This document shows positions 14,095 through 24,600 of a DNA stretch of 64,000 nt, piece after piece (position 1 is the first letter of the stretch; each line of letters opens with the position of its first letter). The translations under genes were made by a program, and so were the position numbers. The DNA is from Orientallactaga sibirica (taxonomy: Eukaryota; Chordata; Mammalia; Rodentia; Dipodidae): NCBI GenBank assembly GCA_036365145.1, contig JAEOAD010002525.1:60648-124647 (forward strand), read 5' to 3'. The notes under the pieces were generated by a model. That model searched no databases, was not told the DNA's origin, and saw only the letters and a program-made list of their open reading frames with translations.

Positions 14095-14222
14095 GCTGGT
14101 CAAACTTTTCTTAGATATGTTAAAAAACAGCTTAGACCATTGAAAATGCTGGATTTTCATTCATATTGTTAATAATGATGGTTCAAAAGCAATTGTTTTG
14201 TCATGTAAATTATTAAATTATA
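14095..14222 (+). pseudogene. Env-transmembrane-like fragment abutting 5' LTR
   Basis: The sequence resembles the provirus interior at 16,965-17,113. GTTCAAAAGCAATTGTT, then TGTCATGTAAATTAT, occur at 14,181-14,215 and again at 17,072-17,108, and the upstream words TCAAACTTTTC, GAAAATGCTG and ATTGTTAAT are in the same order in both places. It is more diverged and gapped than expected for a copy inside such a young element. It sits exactly where the first 38 bp of the 5' LTR should be. It may be a remnant of another copy of the family, a rearrangement, or a consensus artefact. No open frame of note. Confidence 0.6.
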
Positions 14223-14253
14223 GAGAAGCCATCTTATGGACTCAAAGGCCTTA

Positions 14254-14371
14254 GGATCAGAATTGCCCCAGCTACAAGCCCTGGCTGCAGGCGATCACTT
14301 TATCTACCTATTGGATCAGAGTTGCCCCAGCTACAAGCCCTGGCTGCAGGCGATTATTTTATCTGCCTATC
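14254..14371 (+). repeat. U3 tandem duplication, 2 x 59 bp
   Basis: Two adjacent copies begin GGATCAGA(A/G)TTGCCCCAG at 14,254 and 14,313 and run through CTACAAGCCCTGGCTGCAGG. They differ at a few positions (A/G early, and ATCACTTTATCTACC versus ATTATTTTATCTGCC). The same arrangement is in the 3' LTR. Duplicated U3 segments are often enhancers in retroviral LTRs; that role is inferred here. Confidence 0.9.
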
Positions 14372-14395
14372 GGAATGTAACAACAGACCTTCCCA

Positions 14396-14531
14396 TGACC
14401 CCTGGGATTAAGAGTCCCATGATCTAACCTTATCAATCAGAGCATCTTGTAATCCTGGGTCAGTGACCCCTGGGATTAAGAGTCCCATGATCAAACCTTA
14501 TCAATCAGAAAGTCTTGTGACCCTGGGTCAG
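14396..14531 (+). repeat. U3 tandem duplication, 2 x 68 bp
   Basis: A second, unrelated U3 duplication. TGACCCCTGGGATTAAGAG starts at 14,396 and again at 14,464, each copy running through ATGATC(T/A)AACCTTATCAATC and ending CCTGGGTCAG. It lies directly upstream of the TATA box, as expected for a promoter-proximal enhancer array. Confidence 0.9.
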
Positions 14532-14559
14532 TTTCTAGTTTACCTTCCTCCTGCCTCCC

Positions 14560-14567
14560 TATATAAA
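14560..14567 (+). promoter_or_regulatory. LTR TATA box
   Basis: TATATAAA lies after a pyrimidine-rich stretch (TTCCTCCTGCCTCCC) at the end of U3. It is the likely core promoter of the provirus. The same box is at 18,523-18,530 in the 3' LTR. Confidence 0.8.
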
Positions 14568-14578
14568 CCTCTGTGAAA

Positions 14579-14584
14579 AATAAA
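14579..14584 (+). terminator. LTR polyadenylation signal
   Basis: AATAAA begins only 12 bp after the TATA box. Such tight spacing would place the signal very close to the transcription start, in U3/R, a layout known for some class II LTRs. The 3' LTR copy at 18,542-18,547 is the one that would act on the full-length transcript. Confidence 0.7.
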
Positions 14585-14700
14585 AATTTGAGACTTTGAC
14601 CAGGTATTAGGCTTAGTCTCCTTCTTTGTGTCTGTTTGTCTCTCTCATCCAGGTTAATCTCCCCTCGGGCCCTTGTTGAACTCCCGCTGGTCGGGGCAAG

Positions 14701-14718
14701 TGGCGCCCAAACGTGGGG
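14701..14718 (+). other. Primer binding site for lysine tRNA
   Basis: TGGCGCCCAAACGTGGGG starts two bases after the 5' LTR. It is complementary to the 3' end of tRNA-Lys(1,2) except for one extra A in the CCCAA run. A lysine primer site is the hallmark of beta-retroviruses and ERVK-type elements. The inserted A would make a bulge in the primer duplex; it may be a real mutation or a homopolymer error. Confidence 0.9.
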
Positions 14719-14856
14719 CTCGAGTACGAGGACTGACTTGGGCGTTGCTCGGGTGAACGGCCCGTCATTCTTTCATTGGATCGCCACCTCGTTGGTGAGT
14801 GAAGATCCGCACAGAGGTCACCAGGAGGAAAGCCCGCCTGTGACACAGACCCGGAT

Positions 14857-14866
14857 AAGGTAAGAA
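14857..14866 (+). promoter_or_regulatory. Candidate leader splice donor
   Basis: TAAGGTAAGA gives a strong AAG|GTAAGA donor consensus between the primer site and the gag start, where the donor for the env mRNA normally lies. A possible partner acceptor is the pyrimidine-rich CTCCCTTTTTCACAG at about 16,722-16,736. Both are inferred from consensus only. Confidence 0.5.
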
Positions 14867-14881
14867 GAAGCGGACGAAATT

Positions 14882-14980
14882 ATGGGACAAACATTGAGTA
14901 AACATGAGTTATTCATTCAGGGACTTGGAGTCTCTCAAGACACGAGGAAAATTGGGTTAAGATGCGTGGTTAATAGGTGA
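14882..14980 (+). pseudogene. gag pseudogene, N-terminal fragment
   Basis: An ATG 20 bp after the splice-donor-like site opens a 32-codon frame beginning MGQTLSK and closing at TGA (14,978-14,980). The MGQ start with serine at position 6 is the N-myristoylation pattern of beta-retroviral Gag, which targets the matrix domain to the plasma membrane. Gag is normally several hundred residues long, so this is a stub. The same reading frame reappears with matrix-like sequence at about 15,203, beyond a 228-bp interruption. Confidence 0.75.
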
Positions 14981-15204
14981 GTGATCCCTTGGGGACATCC
15001 TCCCCCTGGGACTAACAGGCCCCCAGTGGCCGCCTCCCCAGTGAGGAACTAGTCTCCCCACTGACGGACTAGGCGAGATATAATGTAAAGAAAAAACAAA
15101 CTTTCCCGTTCTCCATCAGAGAAAGGCAAAACTATAGGCCCAGTGGCCGCCTCCCCAGTGAGGAATTAGGTGAGGTGTACCCATCAAAAGGAATCCCAAA
15201 TCAG
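14977..15204 (+). other. Interruption within gag matrix region
   Basis: A 228-bp segment (a multiple of three) separates two same-frame gag pieces. It contains several stop codons and two copies of a 31-bp repeat (CCCAGTGGCCGCCTCCCCAG..., 15,022-15,052 and 15,139-15,169). It begins GTGAGT after AATAG and ends AATCAG, so it has intron-like boundaries, but there is no clear pyrimidine tract before the AG. It could be an insertion, a fortuitous intron, or divergent filler. Confidence 0.4.
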
Positions 15205-15337
15205 TGGATTAAGGACATTTCTTAAAGTTAGGGGCATAAAACTCTCTCAAAAAGAGGCCAACTTATTCTGGGAAAAAGTCCTCCAGATCTCAGTCGCTGT
15301 GGCCGCTGGCCCATGCTCCAAAGCCGCGGCAGGCTGA
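15203..15337 (+). pseudogene. gag matrix-domain remnant
   Basis: In the same frame as the gag start, this segment encodes an RGIKLSQKEANLFWEKV-like stretch. It is recognisable as the helix region of the beta-retroviral matrix protein, where a basic-G-[IV]-K-[VL]-S element is followed by an aromatic-rich helix. The frame ends at TGA (15,335-15,337). Downstream sequence to about 15,580 is GC-richer, in two overlapping open frames (plus 15,313-15,579 and minus 15,247-15,537) that show no known domain. They are probably shadows of degraded gag. Confidence 0.6.
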
Positions 15338-15579
15338 CAAGAGGCAAAGGCTGCTGGACTGCGCTCCACTCTGGAGCCAGGGCTGCAAAAAAACGCCACA
15401 GGCAGCAGGAGACAATAGCTACACCTGAGGGGAAAAGACACCCCCCTGCTTCTCTCCCTGCTCACAGCTGGGTTCAGGCTCCAGGGGCCTGGCTGATGCC
15501 ACGTGGGCTCAGGTGGCCTGATACCCTCCAGCCACACCCGCCCAACAGGGTAAACAAGGAGATAATAGATTTATTTTAA

Positions 15580-16560
15580 AAAAACTGAAAATGGCAAGAT
15601 TCTTAGCTTCCCTGGCTTGCAGAACCTGGGGACTACAAACACAAAAAATCTCGAAATATGGGTAAATGCCAAATTACTATAAATAGATGTGGATTTCTTA
15701 TAAGTATTTACAACTGTTTTAAGCTCACTTTTGCCTCTTTATGCTTTTCTGGGACTACTAACAAAAAAAACAGTCTCAAGAATTGTATTTAAACTTAAAT
15801 ATGTACTCAATACTAAATTTGTTAGAAAATTTCTAATAATGCTCAAATCTACTTTCATAATGTGTTTCAAAAGTCAAGTCTGATCTACTCTTTAAAGATA
15901 TTTCATAAGACCTTTTATTAAAAGCCTCATGGTAAAAACAATAAAAGTTTAGTTAAACTGGAGAAAAAACTTTAAATGTTGGTAACTATTTGATAAAAAA
16001 AAGATTGTTACAAAATGGTTACATAGCTTGTAAGATAAAAATATGTAAATGTAGATATTAAGCAAACTTAAACAGAAGGTTAAAGACAAAACACTTAACC
16101 AAATTACAGATCTTTTGAGATACAATAAAATGATTATTAACCTAGGGCTTACATCAAACTAATAAAAGCATGGCTCTAGCTGATAGAAGGTTACTATGCT
16201 ATTCAGTTCGTAAATTTACAACTTTAACTTGTTGATATTAATCTGGTCATGATGATGGTTAAAAAAGACTAAATTTAGAGTACCCAATAAAGTTAATTAA
16301 GTTCCTATTTGTCAACATTTTAACTATATGTTAAGGTTAAAATTGACTCATTAATATTTAATTCTCTCACATGGTTGATATAACTAATATACAAAAAATT
16401 CCTAACATCTCCCTCCATTGCCTGTGATAATTGTTTCCTATCCGACTGTGTTTTCAAAACATCCAACCCTGGGATCCCCAGCACTCAGGCCGGTCTGAGT
16501 ATCTGAGCGCTCTCTTTCTCTCTTTCTCCTTTTTAAATTTGGTTCTGAAGCGCGCATAGC
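15580..16560 (+). other. AT-rich non-coding interior of provirus
   Basis: About 1 kb is rich in A and T with frequent stops in all frames. It lies where pol would be expected, but no reverse transcriptase or integrase motif is visible. It may be highly mutated pol or sequence acquired during loss of the coding region. It ends in a pyrimidine-rich tract (CTCTCTTTCTCTCTTTCTCC) near 16,510-16,530. Confidence 0.6.
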
Positions 16561-16565
16561 TTTTC

Positions 16566-16645
16566 TTGGGCCCTCTGTTTCTGTCATATTAATGTGTCTG
16601 TGTTATTGGGCCCTATGTGTTTCTGTCATATTCGTGTGTCTATAT
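16566..16645 (+). repeat. Short imperfect tandem repeat
   Basis: TTGGGCCCT...TTTCTGTCATATT.. GTGTCT occurs twice, starting at 16,566 and 16,606. It lies just before the putative splice acceptor. No function evident. The 120-codon open frame 16,592-16,954 overlaps it but shows no recognisable domain. Confidence 0.7.
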
Positions 16646-16954
16646 GATAATTGTTTCCCTATGGACGGACGCTTCTCCCTTGACTTAATAACATGGGACA
16701 GTTCCCCTCCCCCTCTTTCACTCCCTTTTTCACAGGTGCTGGCGGCCACAGCCAAAAGAGACATCAAGCCCACCGCTGAAGCTTCGGTCCCGATTCTTGT
16801 GTGGGGGAGGGAGTGGGGACTGGGAGTTACATCTCAGGTCAATAAATGGTTTACAAAATTTGTCTGTTACAAGGACCAGAGGCTCCCATGGCTGAGTATC
16901 TCTAGAAGGTCCTACAAGTGTGAAAACTCCCCAAAAGCTATGTTATTGGACTGA

Positions 16955-17311
16955 TTAAAAATTTTCTCAAACTTTTCATCACAGATAGATATTGATAAAA
17001 AGCTGTCAGTCAGGTTAGATGCTCTAGAAAATGCTGTTATGTATTTAAAAAGGCAGATTGTTAATCTTGTGGTTCAAAAGCAATTGTTCTGTCATGTAAA
17101 TTATCAATTCATAAGTATTACTCCTTTATCCTACAATGGGACTGCTACTGTATGGTAAAAGGTTAAAAATCATATTTGGGCTATTTAAAATCATAATAAT
17201 CTTAACATAGATTTACAAGGTTTACAAAAGAAAATATCTGTTATTTCATATAGTCATTTGTCTTTTGGTGATCCTGATAAGGCTGCAAAAGGATTTTTGA
17301 TGATTAAGTAA
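16955..17311 (+). pseudogene. env transmembrane-subunit remnant
   Basis: This frame is open for 67 codons from 16,955 to a TAA at 17,156-17,158. It resumes in the same frame, has a second internal TAA near 17,186, and ends at TAA 17,309-17,311. The first part has a leucine/isoleucine heptad-like pattern typical of the TM helical region. A cysteine-containing turn, an N-G-T glycosylation sequon and a tryptophan follow, in the order seen in class II TM ectodomains. The second part resembles the following helix. No surface subunit, fusion peptide or membrane anchor can be identified. At least two stops make it non-functional. Confidence 0.6.
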
Positions 17312-18129
17312 GTATCCCAAGCAGTTTCCTTCTCAGATTCTCATTTGGCTTAAGCAGGGAATTTACTGCCAAACAAACAAACATAGATTACAGAGTTGGA
17401 GATCAACACGTTTGTCAGCTAGTTCCTTATCTGAATCAGGCCTGGGCTTAATGACTATCTGTTCTATAATGACAGTACTGTCGTCTGGTTATTAAATGAT
17501 GTCTTCTAAGTAAAAAGAAAAAACTTTAACTTGGTTTACAACAGTTTCAACATGCAGGAATGGCTGTGCCTGAGTCAGGCAGAGCAAACAATGTTACAGA
17601 GGCTAAATGTAGCGGCTTCCAGAGCTCAAGTGTTCCAGCAGCTCAACAGATTGCTGATCACAGACTGGAGCTGACAAGCCGAGGAATCGCGACTGAGGAC
17701 CTGCCTCCGGCTGAGACCCTCCCTAACAATGACTGTAAAACATATAGTTTCTGTAAACCCTATAGCCTCTATAAGCCCTGTAAATTTGTTTACTTTTTAT
17801 AATCATTCTAGGCATGTTGGCCAAGGTTCAATACTCAAGCCTCCAGGAACCGCATAAGCATTCAGACCTATGCACCCCTAGGGGATGGGTACCAACGTGG
17901 GTGTGGAAAAACCGCAAGGGAAGGTCCCTTTGACCGCTTCTGAATTCCCTGAGAGTCAAACCTGACTTGCATGGAGGTTGGTACCATACATAATGCCTCC
18001 CCTCCACAAAAGGTACTGAGGGCCAAATCTGTGGGTGATAAACATGACCCACGGGAGGAGTCAGGTCACTACTCCCCCAGTTGGTTAAAGCCCACTGCTG
18101 GATAGCAGGCCTCCCCCTCCTGTTTGTAT
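17312..18129 (+). other. Degenerate 3' interior of provirus
   Basis: About 820 bp between the env remnant and the polypurine tract. There are short open frames on both strands (plus 17,560-17,802, 80 codons; minus 17,828-18,193, 121 codons). The minus-strand frame runs into the LTR and is antisense to the element. A plus-strand frame from 17,552, ending near 17,695, has a leucine/glutamine-rich composition but no family I recognise. Best read as decayed env 3' end or captured sequence. Confidence 0.5.
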
Positions 18130-18145
18130 AAAAGAAGGGAGGAGA
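18130..18145 (+). other. Polypurine tract
   Basis: AAAAGAAGGGAGGAGA immediately precedes the TG of the 3' LTR. This uninterrupted 16-base purine run is the plus-strand primer site for reverse transcription. Its intactness fixes the 3' LTR start at 18,146. Confidence 0.92.
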
Positions 18146-18661
18146 TGTCGGAGACCATGAGCAGCATAACAGCCATCTTGTATGAGAAGCCATCTTATGG
18201 ACTCAAAAGGCCTTAGGATCAGAATTGCCCCAGCTACAAGCCCTGGCTGCAGGCGATCACTTTATCTACCTATTGGATCAGAGTTGCCCCAGCTACAAGC
18301 CCTGGCTGCAGGCGATTACTTTATCTGCCTATCGGAATGTAACAACAGACCTTCCCATGACCCCTGGGATTAAGAGTCCCATGATCTAACCTTATCAATC
18401 AGAGCATCTTGTAATCCTGGGTCAGTGACCCCTGGGATTAAGAGTCCCATGATCAAACCTTATCAATCAGAAAGTCTTGTGACCCTGGGTCAGTTTCTAG
18501 TTTACCTTCCTCCTGCCTCCCCTATATAAACCTCTGTGAAAAATAAAAATTTGAGACTTTGACCAGGTATTAGGCTTAGTCTCCTTCTTTGTGTCTGTTT
18601 GTCTCTCTCATCCAGGTTAATCTCCCCTCGGGCCCTTGTTGAACTCCCGCTGGTCGGGGCA
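18146..18661 (+). repeat. 3' LTR, complete (516 bp)
   Basis: Runs from TGTCGGAGAC to GGTCGGGGCA with the canonical TG...CA ends. It contains both U3 duplications, TATATAAA (18,523-18,530), AATAAA (18,542-18,547) and a pyrimidine-rich U5 (CTCCTTCTTTGTGTCTG). It is followed by GTAAAG and then satellite that matches the uninterrupted paralogue at 41,738. The 3' boundary is therefore precise. Confidence 0.95.
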
Positions 18662-21600
18662 GTAAAGTAAAACCCCTGCCTTGCACCGAAGGATCATCCA
18701 TTCTATAGGTAAGAGGTGAACACCTGCATTGCACAGAGGGTTCATCCATTCTGTAAGTAAAGGTAAACACCTGTTTGCACAGAAGGATAATCCATTCCTT
18801 AGGTAACTGTAAATACCTCCATCGAACACAGAGATCATCCATTCCTTACATAATGGTAAACACCTGAATTGAACAGAGGGATCATCCATTCCTTAGGTAA
18901 TGGTAAACACCTGCATTGAACAGAGGGATCATCAATTCTTTAGGTAAAGATCAAAACCTGCATTGCACAGAGGGATCATCCATTCCTTAGGTAAAGATCA
19001 ACACCTGCATTGCACAGAATTATCATCCATTCCTTATGTAAAGGACAACACCTGCATTGCACAGAGGGATCGTCCATTCATTAGTGAATGATAAACACCT
19101 CCTTTGCACAGAGGAATCATCCTTTCATTAGGTAAATGTAAACACCTGCATTGAACATAGGCATCTTATATTCCTGAGGTAATAGTAAACACCTGCAATG
19201 CACAGAGGGATCATCCATTCCTAAGATAAAGGTCAACACCTGAATTGCTCAGAGGGAACATCCATTCCTTATGTAAAGGTAAACACCTGCATTGCACACA
19301 GGGAACATCCCTTACTTGAAAAGGGTAAACACCCTCATTGAATATAAGGACTATCCATTCCTTAAGTCAAGATAAACCCCTGCATTTAATAGAGGGATCT
19401 TCCATTCCTTAGGTAAGAGTATACACATGCAATGCACAGAGGCATCATCCCTTCCTTAGGTAAAGGTAAATACCTGCATTGAACAGAGGGATTATAATCT
19501 CCTTAGTTAATGGTAAACACCTGCATTTAACAGAGGGCTCATCTATTCCTTAGGTAATGATCAACACCTTCATTGCACAGAGGGATCATCCATTCCTTAG
19601 GTAATGGTAAATGCCTGCATTGAACAGAGGGGTGATCCATTCCTTAGATTACTGTAAACACGTGCATTGAACAGAGGGATCATCCATTCTTTGGGTAAAT
19701 ATACAAACCTGGATTGCACAGAGGGATCATCCATTCTTTGGGTAACTGTAAACACCTGCATTGAACATAGGGATCATCCATTCCTTAGGTAATGGTAAAT
19801 GCCTGCATTGAACAGAGGGGTGATCCATTCCTTAGATTACTGTAAACACGTGCATTGAACAGAGGGATCATCCATTCTTTGGGTAAATATACAAACCTGG
19901 ATTGCACAGAGGGATCATCCATTCTTTGGGTAACTGTAAACACCTGCATTGAGCATAGGGATCATCCATTCCTTAGGTAAAGGTAAACACCAGCATTGAA
20001 CATAGGCATCTTCCATTACTTTGGTAATAGTAAACACCTACAATAAACAGAGGGATCATCCCATTCCTTAGGTAAAGGTAAACACCTGCATTGAACAGAG
20101 GGATCATCCAATACTTAGGTAAAGGTAAACACCTTCATTGAACAGAGGGATCACATATTCCATAGGTAAATGTCAACACCTGCATTGCACAGAGGGATCA
20201 TCCATTCCATAGGTAACTGTAAACACCTGCATTGAACAGAGGGGTCATCCATTCCTAAGATAAGGTTAAACACCTGCATTGAACAGAGGCATCATCTATT
20301 CCTTAGGTAAAGTTCAACACCTGCATTTCACAGAGGGATCATCTATTACTTAGGTTAAGGGAAACACCTGTATTGCACAGAGGTATGATGCTTTCCTTAG
20401 GTACTGGTAAACACCTGCATTGCACACAGGGATCAGCCATTCCTTATGTAAAGGTAAACACCTGCATTTCACAGAAGGATCATCCATTCCGTAGGTAAAG
20501 GTAAACACCAGCATTGAACATAGATATATTCCATTTCTTAGGTAATACTAAACACCTCCAATGTACAGAGGGATCATCCACTAATTAGGTAAAGGTCAAC
20601 ACCTGCCTGGCCCAGAGGAATCATCCATTCCTTATGTAAATGTAAACACCTAACTTACACAGAGAATATCCATTCCTTTTGTAATGGTAAACACCTGGGT
20701 TGAACAGAGGGATCACCCATTCCTTAGGTAACTGTAAACACCTGCATTGAACAGAGGGATCATCAATTCCTTAGGTAAAGGTAAACATCAGCATTGGACA
20801 TAGCCATCTTCCATTCCTTTGTTAATAGTAAACACCTACAATAAGGAGAGGAATCATCCCATTCCTTAGGTAAAGGTAAAAACCTGCATTGAAAAGGGAT
20901 CATCCATTCCATAGGTAAATGTCAACACATGCATTGCACAGAGGGATCATCCATTTCTTAGATAATGGGAAGCACCTGCATTGAACAGAGGGATCATCCA
21001 TTCCTTAGGTAACTGTAAACACCTGCATTGAACAGACGGATCATCCATTCCTGAGATAACGTTAAACACCTGCATTGAACAGAGGCATCATCTATTCCTT
21101 AGGTAAAGATCAACACTTGCATTGCACAGAGGGACCATCTCTTACTTAGGTAAAGCGAAACACCTGCATTGCACAGAGGTATGATCCACTCCTTAGGTAC
21201 TGGTAAACACCTGCATTGCACACAGGGATCAGCCATTCCTTATGTAAACGTCAACACCTGCATTGCACAGAAGGATCATCCATTCCTTAGGTAAAGGTAA
21301 AAACCAGCATTGAACATTGATATCTTCCATTACATAGGTAATACTAAACACATGCAATGCACAGAGGTATCACCCATTCCTTAGGTAAAGGTCAACACCT
21401 GCCTGGCCCAGATGGATCATCTATTCCTTATATAAATGTAAACAACTACCTTACACACAGAGAACATCCATTCATTTTGTAACGGTAAACCCAGCTTTGA
21501 TCAGAGGGATTATCCATCCCTTAGGTAAAGGTAAACACCTGCATTGCACAATGGGATCATGCATTCCTTAGGTAACTGTAAACACTTGCATTGAACAGAT

Positions 21601-24600
21601 GGATCATCTATTCCTTACTTACAGATGAACACCTGCATTACACAGAGGGATCATCACAATTCTTAGGGAAAGTTAAACACCTACATTGCACAGAGTGATC
21701 ATTCATTCCTTAGGTAAAGGAAAACACCTGCATTGCACACAGGGATCATATATTGCTTAGGTAACTGTAAACACCAGCATTGAACAGAGGGATCATCCAT
21801 TACTTAGGTAATGGTAAAGACCAGCAGTGCACAGAAGGATCAGCCATTCCTAAGGTAAAAGTAAACACCTACAATTCACACAGGGATCATCCATTCCTTA
21901 GGTAAAGGTAAACACCTGCAATGCACCTAGGGATTATCCATTCCATAGGTAAGGCTAAACACTAGCATTGAACAGAGGGATCATCCATTCCTTAAGTAAA
22001 GGAAGAAACCTGGGGTGAACAGTGGGATCATCCTTCTTTAGGTAAAGCAAACACCTGCATTGAACAGAAGTATCATCCATTCCCTATGTAAAGGTAAACA
22101 CCTGCATTGAATAGAGGGATCATCCATTCCTTGGAAAACAGTAAACCCCTGCACTGAAAAGAGGGATCATCTATTCCTTAGTTAAATATCAACACCTACA
22201 TTGCACAGAGGGATCATCCCATTCCTTAGGTAAAGTTAAACACCTGCATTGCACAGAGGGATCATCCATTCCTTAGGTATCAGTAAACACCTGCATTGAA
22301 AAGAGGGCTCATGTATTCCTTAGATAAAAGTAAACACCTGCATTGCAATGTCGGATCATCCATTCCTTAGGTAACAGTAAACACCTGCATAGAACAGAGG
22401 GCTCATCTATTCCGTAGGTAAACATCAACACATGCATTGCACAGAGGGATCATCCATCCTTAGGTAAATGTAAACACCTGCATTGAATAGAGGGGTCATG
22501 CATTCCTTAGATAACGGTAAACACCTCCATTGTACAGAGGGAACATCCATTCCTTAGGTAAAGATAAACACCTGAATTGCACAGAGGGATCATCCATTCC
22601 TTAGGTAACTGTAAACACCTGCATTGAAGAGAGGGCTCATCCATTCCTTAGATGTCAGTAAACACCTTCATTGAAAAGAGGGCTCATCTATTTCTTAGGT
22701 AAAGATAAACACCTGCATTGCACAGAGGGATCATCCATTCCTTAGATAAAGGTAAACACCTGCATTGAAAAGAGGGCTCATATATTCATTAGATAAAGGT
22801 AAACACCTGAATTACACAGAGGGATCATCCATTCCTTAGGTAACGGTAAACACCTGCATTGAAGAGAGGGCTCATTTATTCCTTAATTAAAGATGAACAC
22901 CTGCATTGCACAGAGGGATCATCCCAATACTTAGGTAAAGGTAAACACCTACATTTCACAAAGTGATCATCCATTCCTTACATAAGTGAAAACACTTGCA
23001 TTGAACAGAGGGATCATCTATTCCTTAGATAACGGTAAACACCTGCATTGCACAGAAGGATCATCCATTCCTTAGATAACTGTAAACACCTACATTGAAC
23101 ACAGGGGTCATCGATTCCTTACATGTCAGTAAACACCTGAATTGAATGGAGGGCTCATATATTCCTTAGGTAAAGATCAACACCTGCATTGTACAGAGGG
23201 ATCATCCATTCCTTAGGTAAAGGTAAACTCTTGCATTGCACATTGATCATCCATTCCATAGGTAAATGTAAACACCTGCACTGCACAGGGGGATCATCCA
23301 TTCCTTAGATAAGTGTAAACACCTGCATTGAACAGAGGGGTCATCCATTCCTTACATGTCAGTAAACAACTGCATTGAAAAGAGGGATCATCTATTCCTT
23401 AGGTAAATATCAACACCTGCATTGCACAGAGGGATCATCCATTCCTTAGGTAAAGGTAAACACGTGCATTGCACAGAGGGATTATCCATTCCTTAGATAA
23501 AAATAAACACGTGCTTTGAACAGAGGGATCATCCATTCCTTAGGTAAAGGTAAACACCTGCATTGAAAAGAGGGCTCATCTATTCCTTAGGTAAAAGTAA
23601 ACACCTGGATTGCAAAATCGGATCCTCCAATCCTTTGTTAACTGTAAGCACCTGCATTGAACAGAGGGGTCCTCCATTCCTTAGATATCAGTACACACCT
23701 GTATTGAAAAGAGGGTTCATCTATTACTTAGGTAAAGATCAACACCTGCATTGCACAGAAGGATCATCCATTTCTTAGATAACTGGAAACACCTGCATTG
23801 AACAGAGGGATCATCCATTCCTATGATTACAGTGAACACCTGCATTGAATAGAGGGATCATCTATTCCTTAGGTAAAGATCAACACCTACTTAGCACAGA
23901 GGGTTCATCCACTACTTAGGTAAAGGTAAACACCTGCATTGCACACAGGGATCAGCCATTCCTTATGTAAAGGTCATCACCCGCATTGCACAGATGGATC
24001 ATCCATTCCTTAGGTAATACTAAACACCTGCAATGCACAGAGGAATCATCCATTCCTTACGTAAAGGTCAACACCTGCCTGGCCCAGGGCGATCATCCAT
24101 TCCTCATGTAAAGGTAAACACCTACATTGCACACAGAGAACATCCATTCTTTTTGTAACGGCAAAGACCTGCATTGAACAGAGGCATCTTTCATTCTTTA
24201 GGTAATACTAAACACCTGCATTGCACAGAGGGATCTTCCATTCCTTTGGTTACTGTAAACAACTGCATTGAACAAAGGGGTCATCCATTCCTTAGATACC
24301 CGTAAACACCTGCATTGAACACAGGGATCATCTATTCCTTAGTTAAAGATGATCACCTGTATTGCACAGAACGATCATCCTAATCCTTAGGTAAAGGTAA
24401 ACACCTGCATTGCACAGAGGGATCATCCATTCCTTAGGTAAAGGTAAACACCAGCATTGAACATAGGTATCTGCCATTCCTTAGGTAATACTAAACACCT
24501 GCAATGCACAGAGGAATCATCCATTCCTTAGGTTAAAGTCAACACCTGCCTGGCCCAGAGCGATCATCCATTCCTCATGTAAAGGTAAACACCTACATTG

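Larger units (their letters stand above)
14223..14698 (+). repeat. 5' LTR, truncated at its start
   Basis: This matches the 3' LTR from 18,184 to 18,661 and ends with the canonical CA of GGTCGGGGCA. The first 38 bp of the 3' LTR (18,146-18,183, beginning TGTCGGAGACC) are missing and replaced by env-like sequence. It carries two tandem duplications in U3, a TATA box and a polyadenylation signal. Differences from the 3' LTR are CTCAAAGG versus CTCAAAAGG, GATTATTTT versus GATTACTTT, and CCTCCCTATA versus CCTCCCCTATA. Confidence 0.93.
14223..18661 (+). mobile_element. Class II (ERVK/beta-like) endogenous provirus, non-autonomous
   Basis: The order is 5' LTR, lysine-tRNA primer site, splice-donor-like site, gag start, gag matrix remnant, AT-rich non-coding filler, env transmembrane remnant, polypurine tract, 3' LTR. 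No protease, reverse transcriptase or integrase is recognisable, and the interior of about 3.4 kb is too short for a complete provirus. The LTRs are nearly identical over 476/478 bp (one T/C substitution at 14,356 versus its partner, plus two one-base homopolymer indels), which implies recent insertion. An element this young with no usable genes must have been copied by enzymes from relatives. Bases after the 3' LTR (GTAAAG) match the empty paralogous site at 41,738-41,743. The matching left-hand duplication is absent. Confidence 0.92.

Noticed and set aside
14613..14863. Overlapping frames across LTR U5, primer site and leader
   Set aside because: These cover non-coding LTR and leader functions (U5, primer site, splice donor), so coding is unlikely.
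16592..16954. 120-codon plus-strand frame as an accessory retroviral gene
   Set aside because: Contains a short tandem repeat and a possible splice acceptor and no recognised motif; composition fits decayed interior sequence.
17828..18193. 121-codon minus-strand frame in the provirus
   Set aside because: Antisense to the element, spans the polypurine tract and LTR start, and shows no known domain; treated as chance.
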